DNA of 64,000 nucleotides from Paenibacillus sp. L3-i20 (GCF_022180385.2 NZ_BQME02000002.1:1116001-1180000); one strand, 5' to 3'; counted from the first letter of the stretch, positions 39,022 through 48,603 are shown. A program made the numbers and translations. The notes: generated by a model not told the origin, from the letters alone.

Positions 39022-42000
39022 TTAAACTTTCTCCACATTAAAGTACTGGGCTTCAGGATGAGCGAACACCATAGCAGATACGGACGCTTCTGGTTCCATC
39101 ATAAATCCTTCTGTAAGCTCGACACCAATATCCTCTGGCTTCATCAGATCAAATAGTGGTTCCTGATCCTCCAGGTTTGGACAAGCTGGGTAGCCAAACG
39201 ATACACGAATACCTTGATAACGAGCACCATGTCGCTGTTTCATCGTCATTTCTGCTGGATCTGGATATCCACAAATATCTCGCATCATATGATGGACGCG
39301 TTCTGCCATTCCTTCTGCAACTTCAAGAGCCACAGAATTAAGTGCATGAGATCGTAAATAATCTCCCTTGTCCTTCCATTCATTTGCTAGATCTCGAATA
39401 CCCTGACCTGCCGTAACAACAAGGAAACCTACATAATCCATCGTTCCGCTCTCCACCGTTTTCAAGAAGTCAGCCAAACATAGATATGGCTCAACTTGTT
39501 GGCGTGGGAACGTAAATCGTTTAATTTCTTTTGTAGGATCATTAGGATCATAAATGATAACATCGTTGCCAGACGATTGTGCTGGGAAGAAACGGTACAT
39601 ACCGTGCGCCCTAATATAACCTTCTGTCTGACCTTGTTTCAATATTTCATCAACTGTAGCTTTTAATTGCACTGCTTTTTCATTATTTTCGGCAAGCAGT
39701 TTATCAACAGTTCCTTTGAGTCCGAGGTGATGACCAAGAAGCATCTGCATATTTACATACGGGATAACATGCGGAATTGGAACATCACGCAGAACATGCC
39801 GCTCCAGATCTGGTGGTGCGAACACCGGTGCATCTGGATTAATTTTGGAACGAACAGCACGTGTAAGTGTTGGCAGTACCTTGGTTTCTTCTTCTGCTGT
39901 TGCTCCAGCTAATTTGTATGCTGCAAGTTCCTCTTCCAACCGGTGGCGATGGTCAGGGTCCATCAACTTATTCGCGATATCCAGACCATCCATAGCATCT
40001 TTAGCATATAGTACAAGTCCATCGTATTCTGGGCCGATTCTCGTTTTTGTAAATTTGCGAGTAAGCGCAGCTCCACCGACTAGAATCGGAGCATCTATGC
40101 CTGCATTACGCATATCTTGCGCAGTTATAACCATTTGTTGCGCAGATTTTACAAGTAAACCAGACAAACCAATCGCATCTACCTTCTCTTTGCGATACGC
40201 TTCAATCAACACTTCAGGCGGTACTTTGATGCCCAGATTTATGATTTTGTAACCGTTGTTCGACAAAATGATTTCTACTAAGTTTTTACCAATGTCATGA
40301 ACGTCGCCTTTAACTGTTGCCAGTATAATTTTCCCTTTAACGGCTGATTCATTCTTCTCCATAAATTGCTCCAAATACGTAACAGATGCTTTCATAACTT
40401 CAGCACTCTGTAGCACTTCGGCAACAATCAGCTCATTGTTGTTAAACAGTCTGCCGACTTCCTCCATACCTTTCATCAGAGGACCGTTAATGACTGCAAG
40501 TGGAACATACGTTTTTAGTGCTATATCTAAATCGGGAATAAGTCCTTCTTTAGTTCCTTCTATAATATAAGAAGCAAGGCGTTCTTCCAAAGTAAGATTT
40601 GAAATCTTTTCTTTTTTCTCTACTTTCTTATTTCGGAAAGCGGCTACGAACGCAGCAAGAGTTTCATCTGTCGTATTATAAATGAGTTCTTCAGCAAGGC
40701 GACGTTCTACATCTGGAATTGATGCATAACGCTCCAACTTCTCTGTATTAACAATTGCATAATCCAAGCCAGCTTTAGTTGCATGATAAAGGTAAACAGA
40801 GTTTAACACTTCACGGCCTGCATCAGGCAATCCAAAGGAGATGTTACTAAGACCTAGAATTGTTTTTGTCCTTGGGAACTTCTCTTTTATTAGCTTTATC
40901 CCCTCAAGCGTTTCCACTGCAGAGCCAATATATTGCGGATCTCCAGATCCGACGGGGAACATATTAGGATCAAAAATGATATCTTCTGGATTAACTCCAT
41001 ATTTATCTACTAACAAATTGTATGATCGTTCTGCCACCTCTAGCTTTGCTTCACGAGAAACAGCCTGACCACGCTCATCAATTAGTATCATAACAACTGC
41101 CGCACCATAACGATGTATAAGCGGAATGATTTGTTCAAACTTCGACTCACCATCCTCCAAATTAATGGAGTTAATGATCGCTTTACCTTGCGAATATTTT
41201 AACCCAAGCTCAATGATGTGATCATAAGTAGAATCGAGCATGAGAGGTGCTTTGATCTTCTTAACAACCTGTGGCAAAAAGTTATGAACCGCATAGGCTT
41301 CGTCTATATCTGTATCTTGCAAGTTAATATCGATGACATGAGCTCCGCCTTTTACTTGAGCACGAGCAATTTCGGAAGCTTCATCAAACTTCTCTTCCTT
41401 AATCAGACGTTTAAATTTACGGGAACCAGAAATATTAGTCCGTTCACCGATCATAATCGGACGGTTATCCGATTCAATAAACACAGTATCAATACCAGAT
41501 ACAGCATCGGAATGTTCACCGAGCTTCGTTCTTGGTGCGTATTTCGCCATTGTCTCTGCCATAACGCGGATATGTTCAGGCGTTGTACCGCAACAGCCGC
41601 CAGCAATATTCAGCCAGCCCTGTTCTGCGAACGCAGACATCTTCTTCGCGAGTGACTCAGGGGATTCATGATAGTGACCATTTTCATCGGGTAATCCAGC
41701 GTTTGGATAGCAACTTACTGCTGCTTTTGCTATTTCGCTAAGTGTTCGTACATGATCACGCATAAATTCCGGACCAGTCGCACAGTTAAGCCCGATTGAA
41801 ATAGGTTTCAAATGTTCTAATGAAATATAAAAAGATTCAATCGATTGACCAGCAAGAGTTGTACCCATCGGTTCGATCGTTCCTGAAATCATAATTGGCA
41901 ACTCTCTGCCCAATGTTTCGAAGGCTTTCTTTATGCCAATGCTTCCGGCTTTTACATTTAACGTATCTTGAGAAGTTTCCAAAAGCAATGTATCAACATC

Positions 42001-42462
42001 TGCTTCCATTAATGCAAGTGCCTGCTCGAAATACGATTCTACGAGTTCATCAAAAGTGACGCCGCCTGTAACGGATAATGTCTTCGTTGTTGGTCCTAGC
42101 GCACCCGCTACGAATCTTGGTCTTTCTGGTGTGCTATATTTGTCTGCCGCTGCACGAGCTAATTTCGCTGCAACTAGATTAATCTCTCTTGCCTTTTCAG
42201 GAATATCATAATCTGCTAGAACAATACTTGTAGCACCAAACGTATTTGTTTCCAAAATGTCAGCGCCAGCTTCTAAATATTCCTCATGGATTCTCTGAAT
42301 AACATCAGGACGCGTAAGTACGAGCATTTCGTTACAGCCATCAAGTTCAGGTCCGCCGAAATCATCCTCTGTCAAATCAGCTTGTTGGATCATTGTGCCC
42401 ATTGCACCATCCAGAATTAGTATTCTCTCCTGGAGCAGTTGTTGTAAGGTCGGTCTCGACAA
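39022..42462 (-). CDS. metH: Cobalamin-dependent methionine synthase
   Basis: A 1146-residue enzyme that moves a methyl group from methyltetrahydrofolate to homocysteine through B12. Domains in order: homocysteine-binding (ILDGAMGTMIQ; zinc GGCCGTTPEHI), pterin-binding (IGERTNISGSRKFKRLI), helical cap, B12-binding (TVKGDVHDIGKNLVEIIL, with the cobalt-ligand His), and the C-terminal reactivation domain (GIRVSFGYPACP, AdoMet contact). Length is normal. A TTG start at 42,462 has AAGGGTG upstream. It is divergent from mtnD, pairing methionine synthesis with salvage. No S-box riboswitch could be recognised in the 140-bp gap. Confidence 0.96.
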   Translation of the reverse strand: MSRPTLQQLLQERILILDGAMGTMIQQADLTEDDFGGPELDGCNEMLVLTRPDVIQRIHEEYLEAGADILETNTFGATSIVLADYDIPEKAREINLVAAKLARAAADKYSTPERPRFVAGALGPTTKTLSVTGGVTFDELVESYFEQALALMEADVDTLLLETSQDTLNVKAGSIGIKKAFETLGRELPIMISGTIEPMGTTLAGQSIESFYISLEHLKPISIGLNCATGPEFMRDHVRTLSEIAKAAVSCYPNAGLPDENGHYHESPESLAKKMSAFAEQGWLNIAGGCCGTTPEHIRVMAETMAKYAPRTKLGEHSDAVSGIDTVFIESDNRPIMIGERTNISGSRKFKRLIKEEKFDEASEIARAQVKGGAHVIDINLQDTDIDEAYAVHNFLPQVVKKIKAPLMLDSTYDHIIELGLKYSQGKAIINSINLEDGESKFEQIIPLIHRYGAAVVMILIDERGQAVSREAKLEVAERSYNLLVDKYGVNPEDIIFDPNMFPVGSGDPQYIGSAVETLEGIKLIKEKFPRTKTILGLSNISFGLPDAGREVLNSVYLYHATKAGLDYAIVNTEKLERYASIPDVERRLAEELIYNTTDETLAAFVAAFRNKKVEKKEKISNLTLEERLASYIIEGTKEGLIPDLDIALKTYVPLAVINGPLMKGMEEVGRLFNNNELIVAEVLQSAEVMKASVTYLEQFMEKNESAVKGKIILATVKGDVHDIGKNLVEIILSNNGYKIINLGIKVPPEVLIEAYRKEKVDAIGLSGLLVKSAQQMVITAQDMRNAGIDAPILVGGAALTRKFTKTRIGPEYDGLVLYAKDAMDGLDIANKLMDPDHRHRLEEELAAYKLAGATAEEETKVLPTLTRAVRSKINPDAPVFAPPDLERHVLRDVPIPHVIPYVNMQMLLGHHLGLKGTVDKLLAENNEKAVQLKATVDEILKQGQTEGYIRAHGMYRFFPAQSSGNDVIIYDPNDPTKEIKRFTFPRQQVEPYLCLADFLKTVESGTMDYVGFLVVTAGQGIRDLANEWKDKGDYLRSHALNSVALEVAEGMAERVHHMMRDICGYPDPAEMTMKQRHGARYQGIRVSFGYPACPNLEDQEPLFDLMKPEDIGVELTEGFMMEPEASVSAMVFAHPEAQYFNVEKV

Positions 42463-42604
42463 TTTGCTACACCCTTCCCAAAATCGTTACAAAATAGTTT
42501 ATCAGAATCCACACCATCAGAAAAGGATCATCCATCGACATTCGAGTTCTTTTGATTTATAATTATTATATCATTTAATTTCTATTGGAAAAGAGGGAAT
42601 GAGC

Positions 42605-43147
42605 ATGGCTGAGATAAGAATTCGCAATTCTGAGGAACGGATTCAAGGAGAAGAAAATGTCCGTGCATTTCTAGATAGTCAAGAAGTGCTCTACGAGCAC
42701 TGGGATCCAACAAAACTAGATAAAGAGCTGCAAAATAAATTTGTGTTGACTGACGAAGAGAAACAACAAATTTTAGCCACTTATGATGAGGAAATTAATG
42801 AATTAGCGGGACGACGCGGCTATAAAACTTGGGATATTATTTCATTATCTGAGGCAACGCCAAATCTAGATGAACTACTTAAAAAATTCGAAAATGTTCA
42901 TACACATACAGAGGATGAAGTTCGTGCGATTACAGCAGGACGAGGCATCTTCATCATTAAAGGAACAGACGATGTAGGTTACTTTGATGTTGAACTAGAA
43001 GCAGGCGATGTCATTTCCGTTCCTGAACATAAAGCTCATTTCTTCACCCTAATGGAAAATAAACAAATCGTAGCTGTTCGTCTCTTTATTGAAACAGAAG
43101 GCTGGATCGCTCATCCATTCGCTGATGCTACTTTTCAATCGAAATAA
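42605..43147 (+). CDS. mtnD: Acireductone dioxygenase (methionine salvage)
   Basis: A 180-residue cupin enzyme. The ATG at 42,605 has AGAGGG seven bases upstream; one at 42,599 is too close. Metal ligands appear in NVHTHTEDEVRAI (two His and Glu) and PEHKAHFFTL (His). It oxidises the acireductone of the methylthioadenosine cycle to the 2-keto precursor of methionine and formate. The other mtn genes are not in the window. A strong terminator follows. Confidence 0.93.
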   Translation: MAEIRIRNSEERIQGEENVRAFLDSQEVLYEHWDPTKLDKELQNKFVLTDEEKQQILATYDEEINELAGRRGYKTWDIISLSEATPNLDELLKKFENVHTHTEDEVRAITAGRGIFIIKGTDDVGYFDVELEAGDVISVPEHKAHFFTLMENKQIVAVRLFIETEGWIAHPFADATFQSK

Positions 43148-43155
43148 TAAATTTC

Positions 43156-43193
43156 AAGCCCCTCCGAAGCGCCATTTGCCGCTTGAGGGGCTT
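43156..43193 (+). terminator. Terminator after mtnD
   Basis: AAGCCCCTC (43,156-43,164) and GAGGGGCTT (43,185-43,193) form a perfect nine-pair stem, followed by TTCATTTC. The converging HAD gene ends at 43,220, so it may serve both directions. Confidence 0.8.
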
Positions 43194-43219
43194 TTCATTT
43201 CATTATTACTTTACTTTTC

Positions 43220-44008
43220 TTATTGCTCTAATAGTTGAAGAAGCTCTTCCAGATTGGAAATTTCATAAGTCGGTACAATTTCATCATCGCGTACCACACC
43301 ATGGCGATTGATCCACACAGAAGTCATGCCGATCGTATTTGCTCCCAAAATATCAGTAGTCAGCTTGTCCCCTACCATCATGCCATGATCTGGCTCAATT
43401 CCAAGCTTCTCAAGTGAATGTTTAAAAATCGATGCAGCAGGTTTACCTTCACCGAACTGACCTGAAATAATAATATGATCAAAATACGATATTAGTTCTG
43501 GGACTCCGTCTAACTTTTCCTTTTGAAGATCTGGAGAACCATTTGTAAGTAAAAGCAGCTTATATTTACCCTTCAAAGCATCTAGTACTTTGAACGTTTC
43601 GTCATAAACGAAAGGTCTAGCACGACGTTCTGCAGGGAATTGTTCGGCAAGCGCAGCACCAAGTTCCTCATTATCAACACCAAGAGCTTTAAGACCTAAT
43701 GTCCAAGCTTGTTTGCGATAATCAGGTGCAATCTTCTGCAACTTGCGGAACTCTTCCTGCTCACCCGCAGTGAAATTTGCCCATAGTCCTTCGAAAGGAT
43801 TAATACCAATCATCTTAGTAAAAGCAAACGTTTCATATGACTCGTATAAGGCTCTCGCTTCCTTACGAACAGCTAGCTCAAGCTCAGCCGCATCCACGCC
43901 AGAAGCAGCTGCTCCTGTTTGACAAGTTGCTTCAAACGCTTCCATTACACTGCGATCATCCCATAATAACGTATCATCAAGATCAAATAAGACAGCTTGT
44001 TTCCCCAT
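43220..44008 (-). CDS. HAD-family hydrolase (YjjG/YfnB-like)
   Basis: A 262-residue phosphatase-type protein from the ATG at 44,008. HAD motifs: VLFDLDDTLLWDD, LLLTNGSPDLQ, GQFGEGKPAASIF and MVGDKLTTDILGANTIG. The helical cap between the first two suggests a subfamily I enzyme acting on small phosphates, perhaps noncanonical nucleotides, by analogy with YjjG. The natural substrate is not shown by the sequence. Confidence 0.85.
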   Translation of the reverse strand: MGKQAVLFDLDDTLLWDDRSVMEAFEATCQTGAAASGVDAAELELAVRKEARALYESYETFAFTKMIGINPFEGLWANFTAGEQEEFRKLQKIAPDYRKQAWTLGLKALGVDNEELGAALAEQFPAERRARPFVYDETFKVLDALKGKYKLLLLTNGSPDLQKEKLDGVPELISYFDHIIISGQFGEGKPAASIFKHSLEKLGIEPDHGMMVGDKLTTDILGANTIGMTSVWINRHGVVRDDEIVPTYEISNLEELLQLLEQ

Positions 44009-44033
44009 GATGGTCTCTTCTCTCCCAAACGAA

Positions 44034-44543
44034 TTATTTTTCCTCAAACGTAATGTTGTGTGTTCCAGCAAAAACTTTTACTTTTTGTGTCATTTCATTA
44101 GTATCATAACGATTCAGCATACGCGAAAATGTCCAAGGAGCACCCTTTTGTGGGATGACAGTAACATAACCATTTTGAAAACGGAATCCTTTGATTGCTG
44201 TTGCTGCAAGGCGTTTGTCACCTCTGAAACGACGGGATTGCACATAATCTTTGCCAATTGTAAAATACGGCTTGCGATAATATAACAATACTGCAAGACC
44301 TATATAAAGACTTAGCGTTACCCAAAACATCGCATTTGGTTTATAGTCTGGTACGACAGTTAGTTGAAATGTGCTGAAAAATAGTACAAATACAACTAAC
44401 AGAATAGGTGCCATAATATTGCGACCCGTAAATTTATCGTTTTTCTCCGTGTTTAGTACAAGTTGACTTGTTCCATTTTTTTTACGATCTTTGTTGACTT
44501 TACTCATGTTTTTGCGAACTTTGCGCTCCCATGATCGTGACAA
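44034..44543 (-). CDS. Small membrane protein of unknown function
   Basis: A 169-residue protein from a TTG at 44,543 (AGGGGG nine bases upstream); an ATG at 44,507 is the alternative. A basic N-terminus is followed by two membrane helices (IMAPILLVVFVLFFSTFQL, AMFWVTLSLYIGLAVLLYY) and a soluble beta-rich C-terminal domain (FTIGKDYVQSRRFRGDKRLA). The C-terminal part looks like a PH-like fold, as in many small Firmicute membrane proteins. Its role is unknown. Confidence 0.75.
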   Translation of the reverse strand: MSRSWERKVRKNMSKVNKDRKKNGTSQLVLNTEKNDKFTGRNIMAPILLVVFVLFFSTFQLTVVPDYKPNAMFWVTLSLYIGLAVLLYYRKPYFTIGKDYVQSRRFRGDKRLAATAIKGFRFQNGYVTVIPQKGAPWTFSRMLNRYDTNEMTQKVKVFAGTHNITFEEK

Positions 44544-44583
44544 ATCCGATTCCCCCTGAATAACTTTTTTAATTTTTTACTTA

Positions 44584-44781
44584 TTAATGTTTTGTCGTAT
44601 CTTCTTGCTCATCCTCAACGTACTTAATTGAATCTAACTGCTGCTTTAAATTCCCTTTGAAATTAGTGAGATATTGCTGTCTGAGTTGATCCCGTTCAAT
44701 TGTTTCCTCATCCGTTAGACCTGATGCTTTATTTTTACGAGAAAGCTCGTTAATGCGAGCAATTATTTTATCCATATCCAT
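44584..44781 (-). CDS. DUF896 protein (YnzC-like)
   Basis: A 65-residue protein starting MDMDKIIARINELSRKNKAS, then LTDEETIERDQLRQQYL and FKGNLKQQLDSIKYV: the helical-hairpin DUF896 family found next to lexA/yneA in many Bacillales. The ATG at 44,781 follows GAGAGGGGTGG. In B. subtilis, ynzC is part of the SOS-regulated yneA operon; here a terminator separates it from the yneA-like gene. Its exact function is not known. Confidence 0.85.
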   Translation of the reverse strand: MDMDKIIARINELSRKNKASGLTDEETIERDQLRQQYLTNFKGNLKQQLDSIKYVEDEQEDTTKH

Positions 44782-44903
44782 CGTCTCTGCCCACCCCTCT
44801 CTTGCTGTCAAATCTCTACTCCCTACTTTGACATTTCAAAGGTTCAATTGTCAAGGTTATAGAGCCATTCGGCATCATTTATGACATGTATCTTAACGCA
44901 AAA

Positions 44904-44941
44904 AAGAGCGCTATAACCTCCTTCGGGGTCATTACGCTCTT
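44904..44941 (-). terminator. Terminator after the yneA-like gene
   Basis: Minus strand AAGAGCG/CGCTCTT with an inner ATGACC/GGTTAT stem and then TTTTTT. It lies between the yneA-like stop (44,990) and the DUF896 gene. Confidence 0.8.
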
Positions 44942-44989
44942 ATCAGTCTATGTAGTGTTTATTTTATATGTAGATTTCAAGTTCAAATG

Positions 44990-45367
44990 CTAGTTTAATT
45001 TAGGAATAATTAGCTTCTGCCCTGGCACAATTGTAACAGTAGACAAGTCGTTTCTATTTTTTATCTTATATACAATATAGCCGATATCATCACCCTTCAT
45101 GGCGTGAAGACTGGCAATGTCCCAAAGCGTGTCACCGCTGCCTACAGTTACAATCTTCTCTTCCAATTTAAGAGGTTCTGTACCTGACGCATCAATAGCA
45201 ATTAGTAAAAAACTAGTAAAGATAAGAACAGCAACCATAATACTTACAATAAATTTAAATTCCTTGCGCTTAATTAAGCGTGAAGCAGTCAATGTATGTG
45301 CAGGCTTAACCATTAGTATTGTCTCCGTATGTATGGAACGATAAGTGCCCTGATTCATTAATATCAT
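44990..45367 (-). CDS. yneA: YneA-like SOS cell-division inhibitor with LysM domain
   Basis: A 125-residue protein from the ATG at 45,367 (GGGGGAG six bases upstream). One membrane segment (FIVSIMVAVLIFTSFLLIAI) is followed by an external LysM domain (IVTVGSGDTLWDIASLHAMK to VPGQKLIIPKL). In B. subtilis such a protein, induced when LexA is cleaved, delays division while DNA is repaired. It is divergent from lexA across a region packed with LexA boxes, as expected. A basic N-terminal tail of about 35 residues is longer than in the B. subtilis form. Confidence 0.85.
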   Translation of the reverse strand: MILMNQGTYRSIHTETILMVKPAHTLTASRLIKRKEFKFIVSIMVAVLIFTSFLLIAIDASGTEPLKLEEKIVTVGSGDTLWDIASLHAMKGDDIGYIVYKIKNRNDLSTVTIVPGQKLIIPKLN

Positions 45368-45379
45368 AATTAGCTCCCC

Positions 45380-45495
45380 CAAACATTTGTTCTGTTTTCA
45401 GATTAACACGAACAAATGTTTGTAGTCAATATGAAAATACGAACTTATGTACTTAAGAACTTACGTTTGTACGAACTTCGGTTCTGTGTTATAAT
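45380..45495. promoter_or_regulatory. SOS control region with up to five LexA boxes and the lexA promoter
   Basis: Matches to CGAAC-N4-GTTCG: CAAACATTTGTTCT (45,380-45,393), CGAACAAATGTTTG (45,409-45,422), CGAACTTATGTACT (45,440-45,453), AGAACTTACGTTTG (45,456-45,469) and CGAACTTCGGTTCT (45,472-45,485). The second and fifth differ from consensus at one base. The lexA promoter is TTGTAC (45,467-45,472), a 17-base spacer and TATAAT (45,490-45,495), overlapped by the fourth and fifth boxes. Confidence 0.85.
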
Positions 45496-45527
45496 TTGAC
45501 ACAGCATAACGAATGGAGATGATCTAA

Positions 45528-46145
45528 TTGTCTAAGATTTCCAAGCGGCAAAATTCGATTCTTGAATTTATTAAGCAAGAAGTTCGAGACAAAGGGTATC
45601 CGCCTTCTGTCCGAGAAATAGCAGAAGCTGTTGGTCTTCTCTCCAGCTCGACGGTTCACGGACATCTAGACCGTTTGGAGAAAAAGGGATTTATACGACG
45701 CGACCCAACTAAACCTCGGGCGATTGAAATATTGAACCAAGAAGATAACAATGTTATTGAATTCCCTGTATCGCAAGTTCCTATAGTAGGTAAGGTTACA
45801 GCTGGTATTCCGATTACTGCAACTGAGAATATAGAAGATTATTTCCCTCTTCCATCGCATTTTGTAGGAGACAATAATGTATTTATTCTAAATGTCATTG
45901 GTGACAGTATGATCGAAAAAGGCATTCATAACGGAGATTATGTTATCGTCCGTCAGCAACAAACAGCCGACAATGGTGATATCGTAGTAGCAATGACCGA
46001 AGATGACGAAGCAACTGTTAAGACGTTCTACAAGGAAAAAGATCATATTCGCTTACAACCGGAGAACTCCACAATGGAGCCTATTCGCCTACATAATGTG
46101 AGCATTCTTGGTAAAGTAATTGGACTCTTCCGTGATATTCATTAA
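45528..46145 (+). CDS. lexA: LexA repressor
   Basis: A 205-residue SOS repressor from a TTG at 45,528 (GGAG upstream). The winged helix has [20 protein letters not shown]. The cleavage site is Ala-Gly in KVTAGIPI. The catalytic Ser is in [10 protein letters not shown] and Lys in EATVKTFY. It is self-cleaved on RecA filaments. The gene controls itself and the divergent yneA-like gene through the boxes at 45,380-45,485. Confidence 0.97.
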   Translation: MSKISKRQNSILEFIKQEVRDKGYPPSVREIAEAVGLLSSSTVHGHLDRLEKKGFIRRDPTKPRAIEILNQEDNNVIEFPVSQVPIVGKVTAGIPITATENIEDYFPLPSHFVGDNNVFILNVIGDSMIEKGIHNGDYVIVRQQQTADNGDIVVAMTEDDEATVKTFYKEKDHIRLQPENSTMEPIRLHNVSILGKVIGLFRDIH

Positions 46146-46150
46146 CGCAA

Positions 46151-46193
46151 AAAGAGCTGCCCATTAGACAATTAGTCTGGTGGGCAGCTCTTT
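46151..46193 (+). terminator. Terminator after lexA
   Basis: AAAGAGCTGCCCA (46,151-46,163) pairs perfectly with TGGGCAGCTCTTT (46,181-46,193), followed by a T-tract. Confidence 0.9.
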
Positions 46194-46536
46194 TTTTGAA
46201 TTTTGAAGTATCATAGCTTGAAATGTGCTGGGAAACTCAAATATTCAACGTCTAACGGGATACACTTCCTATTTAACGAATTCTATCATACCTAATTTAC
46301 AGTAAACAACAGTTACATTGCCCTAAATAAACCCAATAGGAGTTATATCCTCATCCGTGGCAGAAATGGAGCCACTTACCGCATAATAGCGATGCTAAAG
46401 TTCGTTACGATTTAAATCCTAGTAATATCATTTAAATAAGCTTTTTTGAATTCTTAAGAACAATAACTGAACATTAAGCTATTCAAGTTCAAAGCTGCTT
46501 CAAATGAACGGCTTAGCTGAAAATGTCAATTGTTAA
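46194..46536. other. A/T-rich gap without recognised features
   Basis: About 340 bases lie between the lexA terminator and the end of the secreted-protein gene. No open frame with a ribosome site, no strong promoter and no stable hairpin with a U-tract was seen. Confidence 0.6.
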
Positions 46537-47532
46537 TCATTTTTGTTCATATTCGTTTACTTCAAATGTAACAATTTTAGAGAAAATAACAAACTCTACC
46601 CTGCTTTTAAATGGACCAACGTTCCAAGTTTTTTGAAATGCATATTTAGCTGGCCCAGTTCCTGCATCCTTAGCATCATACCAATTAATAAATGCTCCAA
46701 CTTCTGACATTGATAAATCATATTCTTTCTCGATACCATTAACAAGAGTAATTACGAGAATAGCACGACCCAGATCGACTGGAAGCACAGCTGTAGCTTC
46801 ATTCGAATTAGTACTTTCTTTGTCAGCAACTTTTGCTGTCACAACATAATAATAGTTAATACCTTTTTCAATTTTATTATCATTATATGTTAGACCATTA
46901 ATCCCCTCTGTTATTGTCGTATATGGACCTCCTGGTGTAGTGCTACGCTTTATAGTATAGGTTCCATTTTCTACTTGTCCCCAGCTTAATAATATTGTGT
47001 TATTATTAGGCTTTGCACTTAAATTTAACGGTGCTTCGACTCCTTCAAATGGTAATATTTCTCCACTCTCAGCAATGTCTATTGAATCTGTGTATGTGTC
47101 TGTAACATGAGTCACTATTACAGAATGTCTGGTATTAGTTAATGTTTCATTTGCGTAAATAACCCCATACGCAGCCGTTCCATTAGCCGTATAAGTCCCC
47201 ATATCAATATTATCAATTTTCACGTTTACTTTACCCGATGCCAACCATGATCTCAGTATAATTTTTGAACCAGTGAAATCAAACTTAATTGTAGATCCCG
47301 CTGTACCATGAATCGAATTATTATTATGCTTTCCAGTGTATCCAGGAGAAGTTGTATCGTTTCTCCACGTTCCAGAGTAAGAAATATTTTGAGTGGCCAT
47401 TGTCAAATCTACTCTTTTCCAACCTTGTTCAGGTGAAGCTAGCACATCATTCACATTCGCTGCAAGAGCATTAGGAATTAATAAGAAGCAAAAAATAAAT
47501 AATGAAAATAATAATACTGATGCTTTTTTCAT
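46537..47532 (-). CDS. Secreted protein with jelly-roll-like and fibronectin type III domains
   Basis: A 331-residue protein from the ATG at 47,532 (GGAG eight bases upstream). Signal peptide MKKASVLLFSLFIFCFLL ends at ALA-ANVND. Residues 30-150 form a beta-rich domain (WKRVDLTMATQNISYSGTW, FDFTGSKIILRSWLASGKV) like those binding carbohydrate. Residues 165-245 look like fibronectin type III (APLNLSAKPNNNTILLSWGQ, TYTIKRSTTPGGPYTTI). The C-terminus has a beta-rich tail (GPFKSRVEFVIFSKIVTFEV). It is likely extracellular. It stands alone between the lexA and Mrr-like genes; the substrate is unknown. Confidence 0.75.
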   Translation of the reverse strand: MKKASVLLFSLFIFCFLLIPNALAANVNDVLASPEQGWKRVDLTMATQNISYSGTWRNDTTSPGYTGKHNNNSIHGTAGSTIKFDFTGSKIILRSWLASGKVNVKIDNIDMGTYTANGTAAYGVIYANETLTNTRHSVIVTHVTDTYTDSIDIAESGEILPFEGVEAPLNLSAKPNNNTILLSWGQVENGTYTIKRSTTPGGPYTTITEGINGLTYNDNKIEKGINYYYVVTAKVADKESTNSNEATAVLPVDLGRAILVITLVNGIEKEYDLSMSEVGAFINWYDAKDAGTGPAKYAFQKTWNVGPFKSRVEFVIFSKIVTFEVNEYEQK

Positions 47533-47658
47533 AACCAATATCTCCTTTAAATGTTGTTAAAACTAATTATCGTCAAATACACAAATTACATAATAGCGAA
47601 TGTCGTCGATTTATTAAAATATTATCCATTACGCGAATTGTAAGAGTTAAGTATGTTA

Positions 47659-48429
47659 TTACGCATTTATATTTTTTGTATGTCTACATTTAGGAAAGCT
47701 CGAGCAGCCATAAAATTCGCCTCGGCTACTTTTTCTTTTGACTAGCAAATAACCACATTTCGGGCAATCAAGGTCTTCAGGCTCATTAATTGCAACCTCT
47801 TCATGATCAGTATCAGGAGTAACATGATCTCCTACTGCAACCGCAACTAAAGCCTGTGAAGTTTGAGGTTCGGAGTTAATCGCAAGGATCATCTCAATGA
47901 GTTGTTCACGATTAATGAGACGGACACCATTTGACTTAGCTAAATTATATGCTTGCTCTGTATAGTCTCTATTTGTAACTACCCAGGCTTCGAGAGCACT
48001 ATAGTGAGCCATAGCAGTATGAATTTCTTGAACTGCCTTTAAACCTACATTTTTACTATAACGTTTTGCTTGAACAACTATCTTTTTTCCATCCTTGGAG
48101 ATTACCAAGTCTGCTCCATAATCGCCAGTTGCTTGTGTTACCTCTGCTGCATAACCATGTGCTTCAAAAAGATGACCTAAATAAAGTTCAAATCTTCTTC
48201 CATCCATCTTATCGATATCTGCGATACCTGATCTTCTTAGTCGTTCATTATGTTTCTGATTAAGAATAATCATAACTGTAAAATAGATACCTAGAATCGC
48301 TCCAGCAGCAATTGAAGAATAGATGAATGATTTGAATATGTAATAGACCCCTATAAAACTACCAAACATCAATAAAAAAACTAGACTTTGCATAGGGTCC
48401 AGTTGATCCTTCTTCCTTCTTTTCGCCAT
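47659..48429 (-). CDS. Membrane-anchored Mrr-like endonuclease with zinc ribbon
   Basis: A 256-residue protein from the ATG at 48,429. Two membrane helices lie near the N-terminus (SLVFLLMFGSFIGVYYIFKS, AAGAILGIYFTVMII). The middle is an Mrr_cat PD-(D/E)XK domain (GRRFELYLGHLFEAHGYAAE, DYGADLVISKDGKKIVVQAK), with catalytic Asp and Gln-x-Lys. The C-terminus has a topoisomerase-type four-Cys zinc ribbon (LDCPKCGYLLVKRKS, YGCSSFPKC). Such proteins occur in many Firmicutes; they may cut modified or incoming DNA near the membrane. No partner methylase is adjacent. Confidence 0.85.
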   Translation of the reverse strand: MAKRRKKDQLDPMQSLVFLLMFGSFIGVYYIFKSFIYSSIAAGAILGIYFTVMIILNQKHNERLRRSGIADIDKMDGRRFELYLGHLFEAHGYAAEVTQATGDYGADLVISKDGKKIVVQAKRYSKNVGLKAVQEIHTAMAHYSALEAWVVTNRDYTEQAYNLAKSNGVRLINREQLIEMILAINSEPQTSQALVAVAVGDHVTPDTDHEEVAINEPEDLDCPKCGYLLVKRKSSRGEFYGCSSFPKCRHTKNINA

Positions 48430-48603
48430 TATCCACAATCTCCCTTTATTATTAATTACCCCCTATTATAACTTAATCCATTTAAAAGGATAGTGTTTCA
48501 GCGTCATATAATTATAATTATGTATCTCATGGGTAAATGAATTTCACAAATACCCATTAAAAATTTTGATCAATTAATAAAAAAAGCTTCAGAGGCAAAA
48601 AGA

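Noticed and set aside
42463..42604. S-box or other methionine riboswitch between metH and mtnD
   Set aside because: The gap is short and A/T-rich and contains no recognisable SAM-riboswitch core or terminator pair.
43220..44543. Frame 44,009-44,071 as a longer start of the HAD protein
   Set aside because: It would overlap the upstream gene, and the ATG at 44,008 precedes the normal MGKQAVLFDLDDT start of the family.
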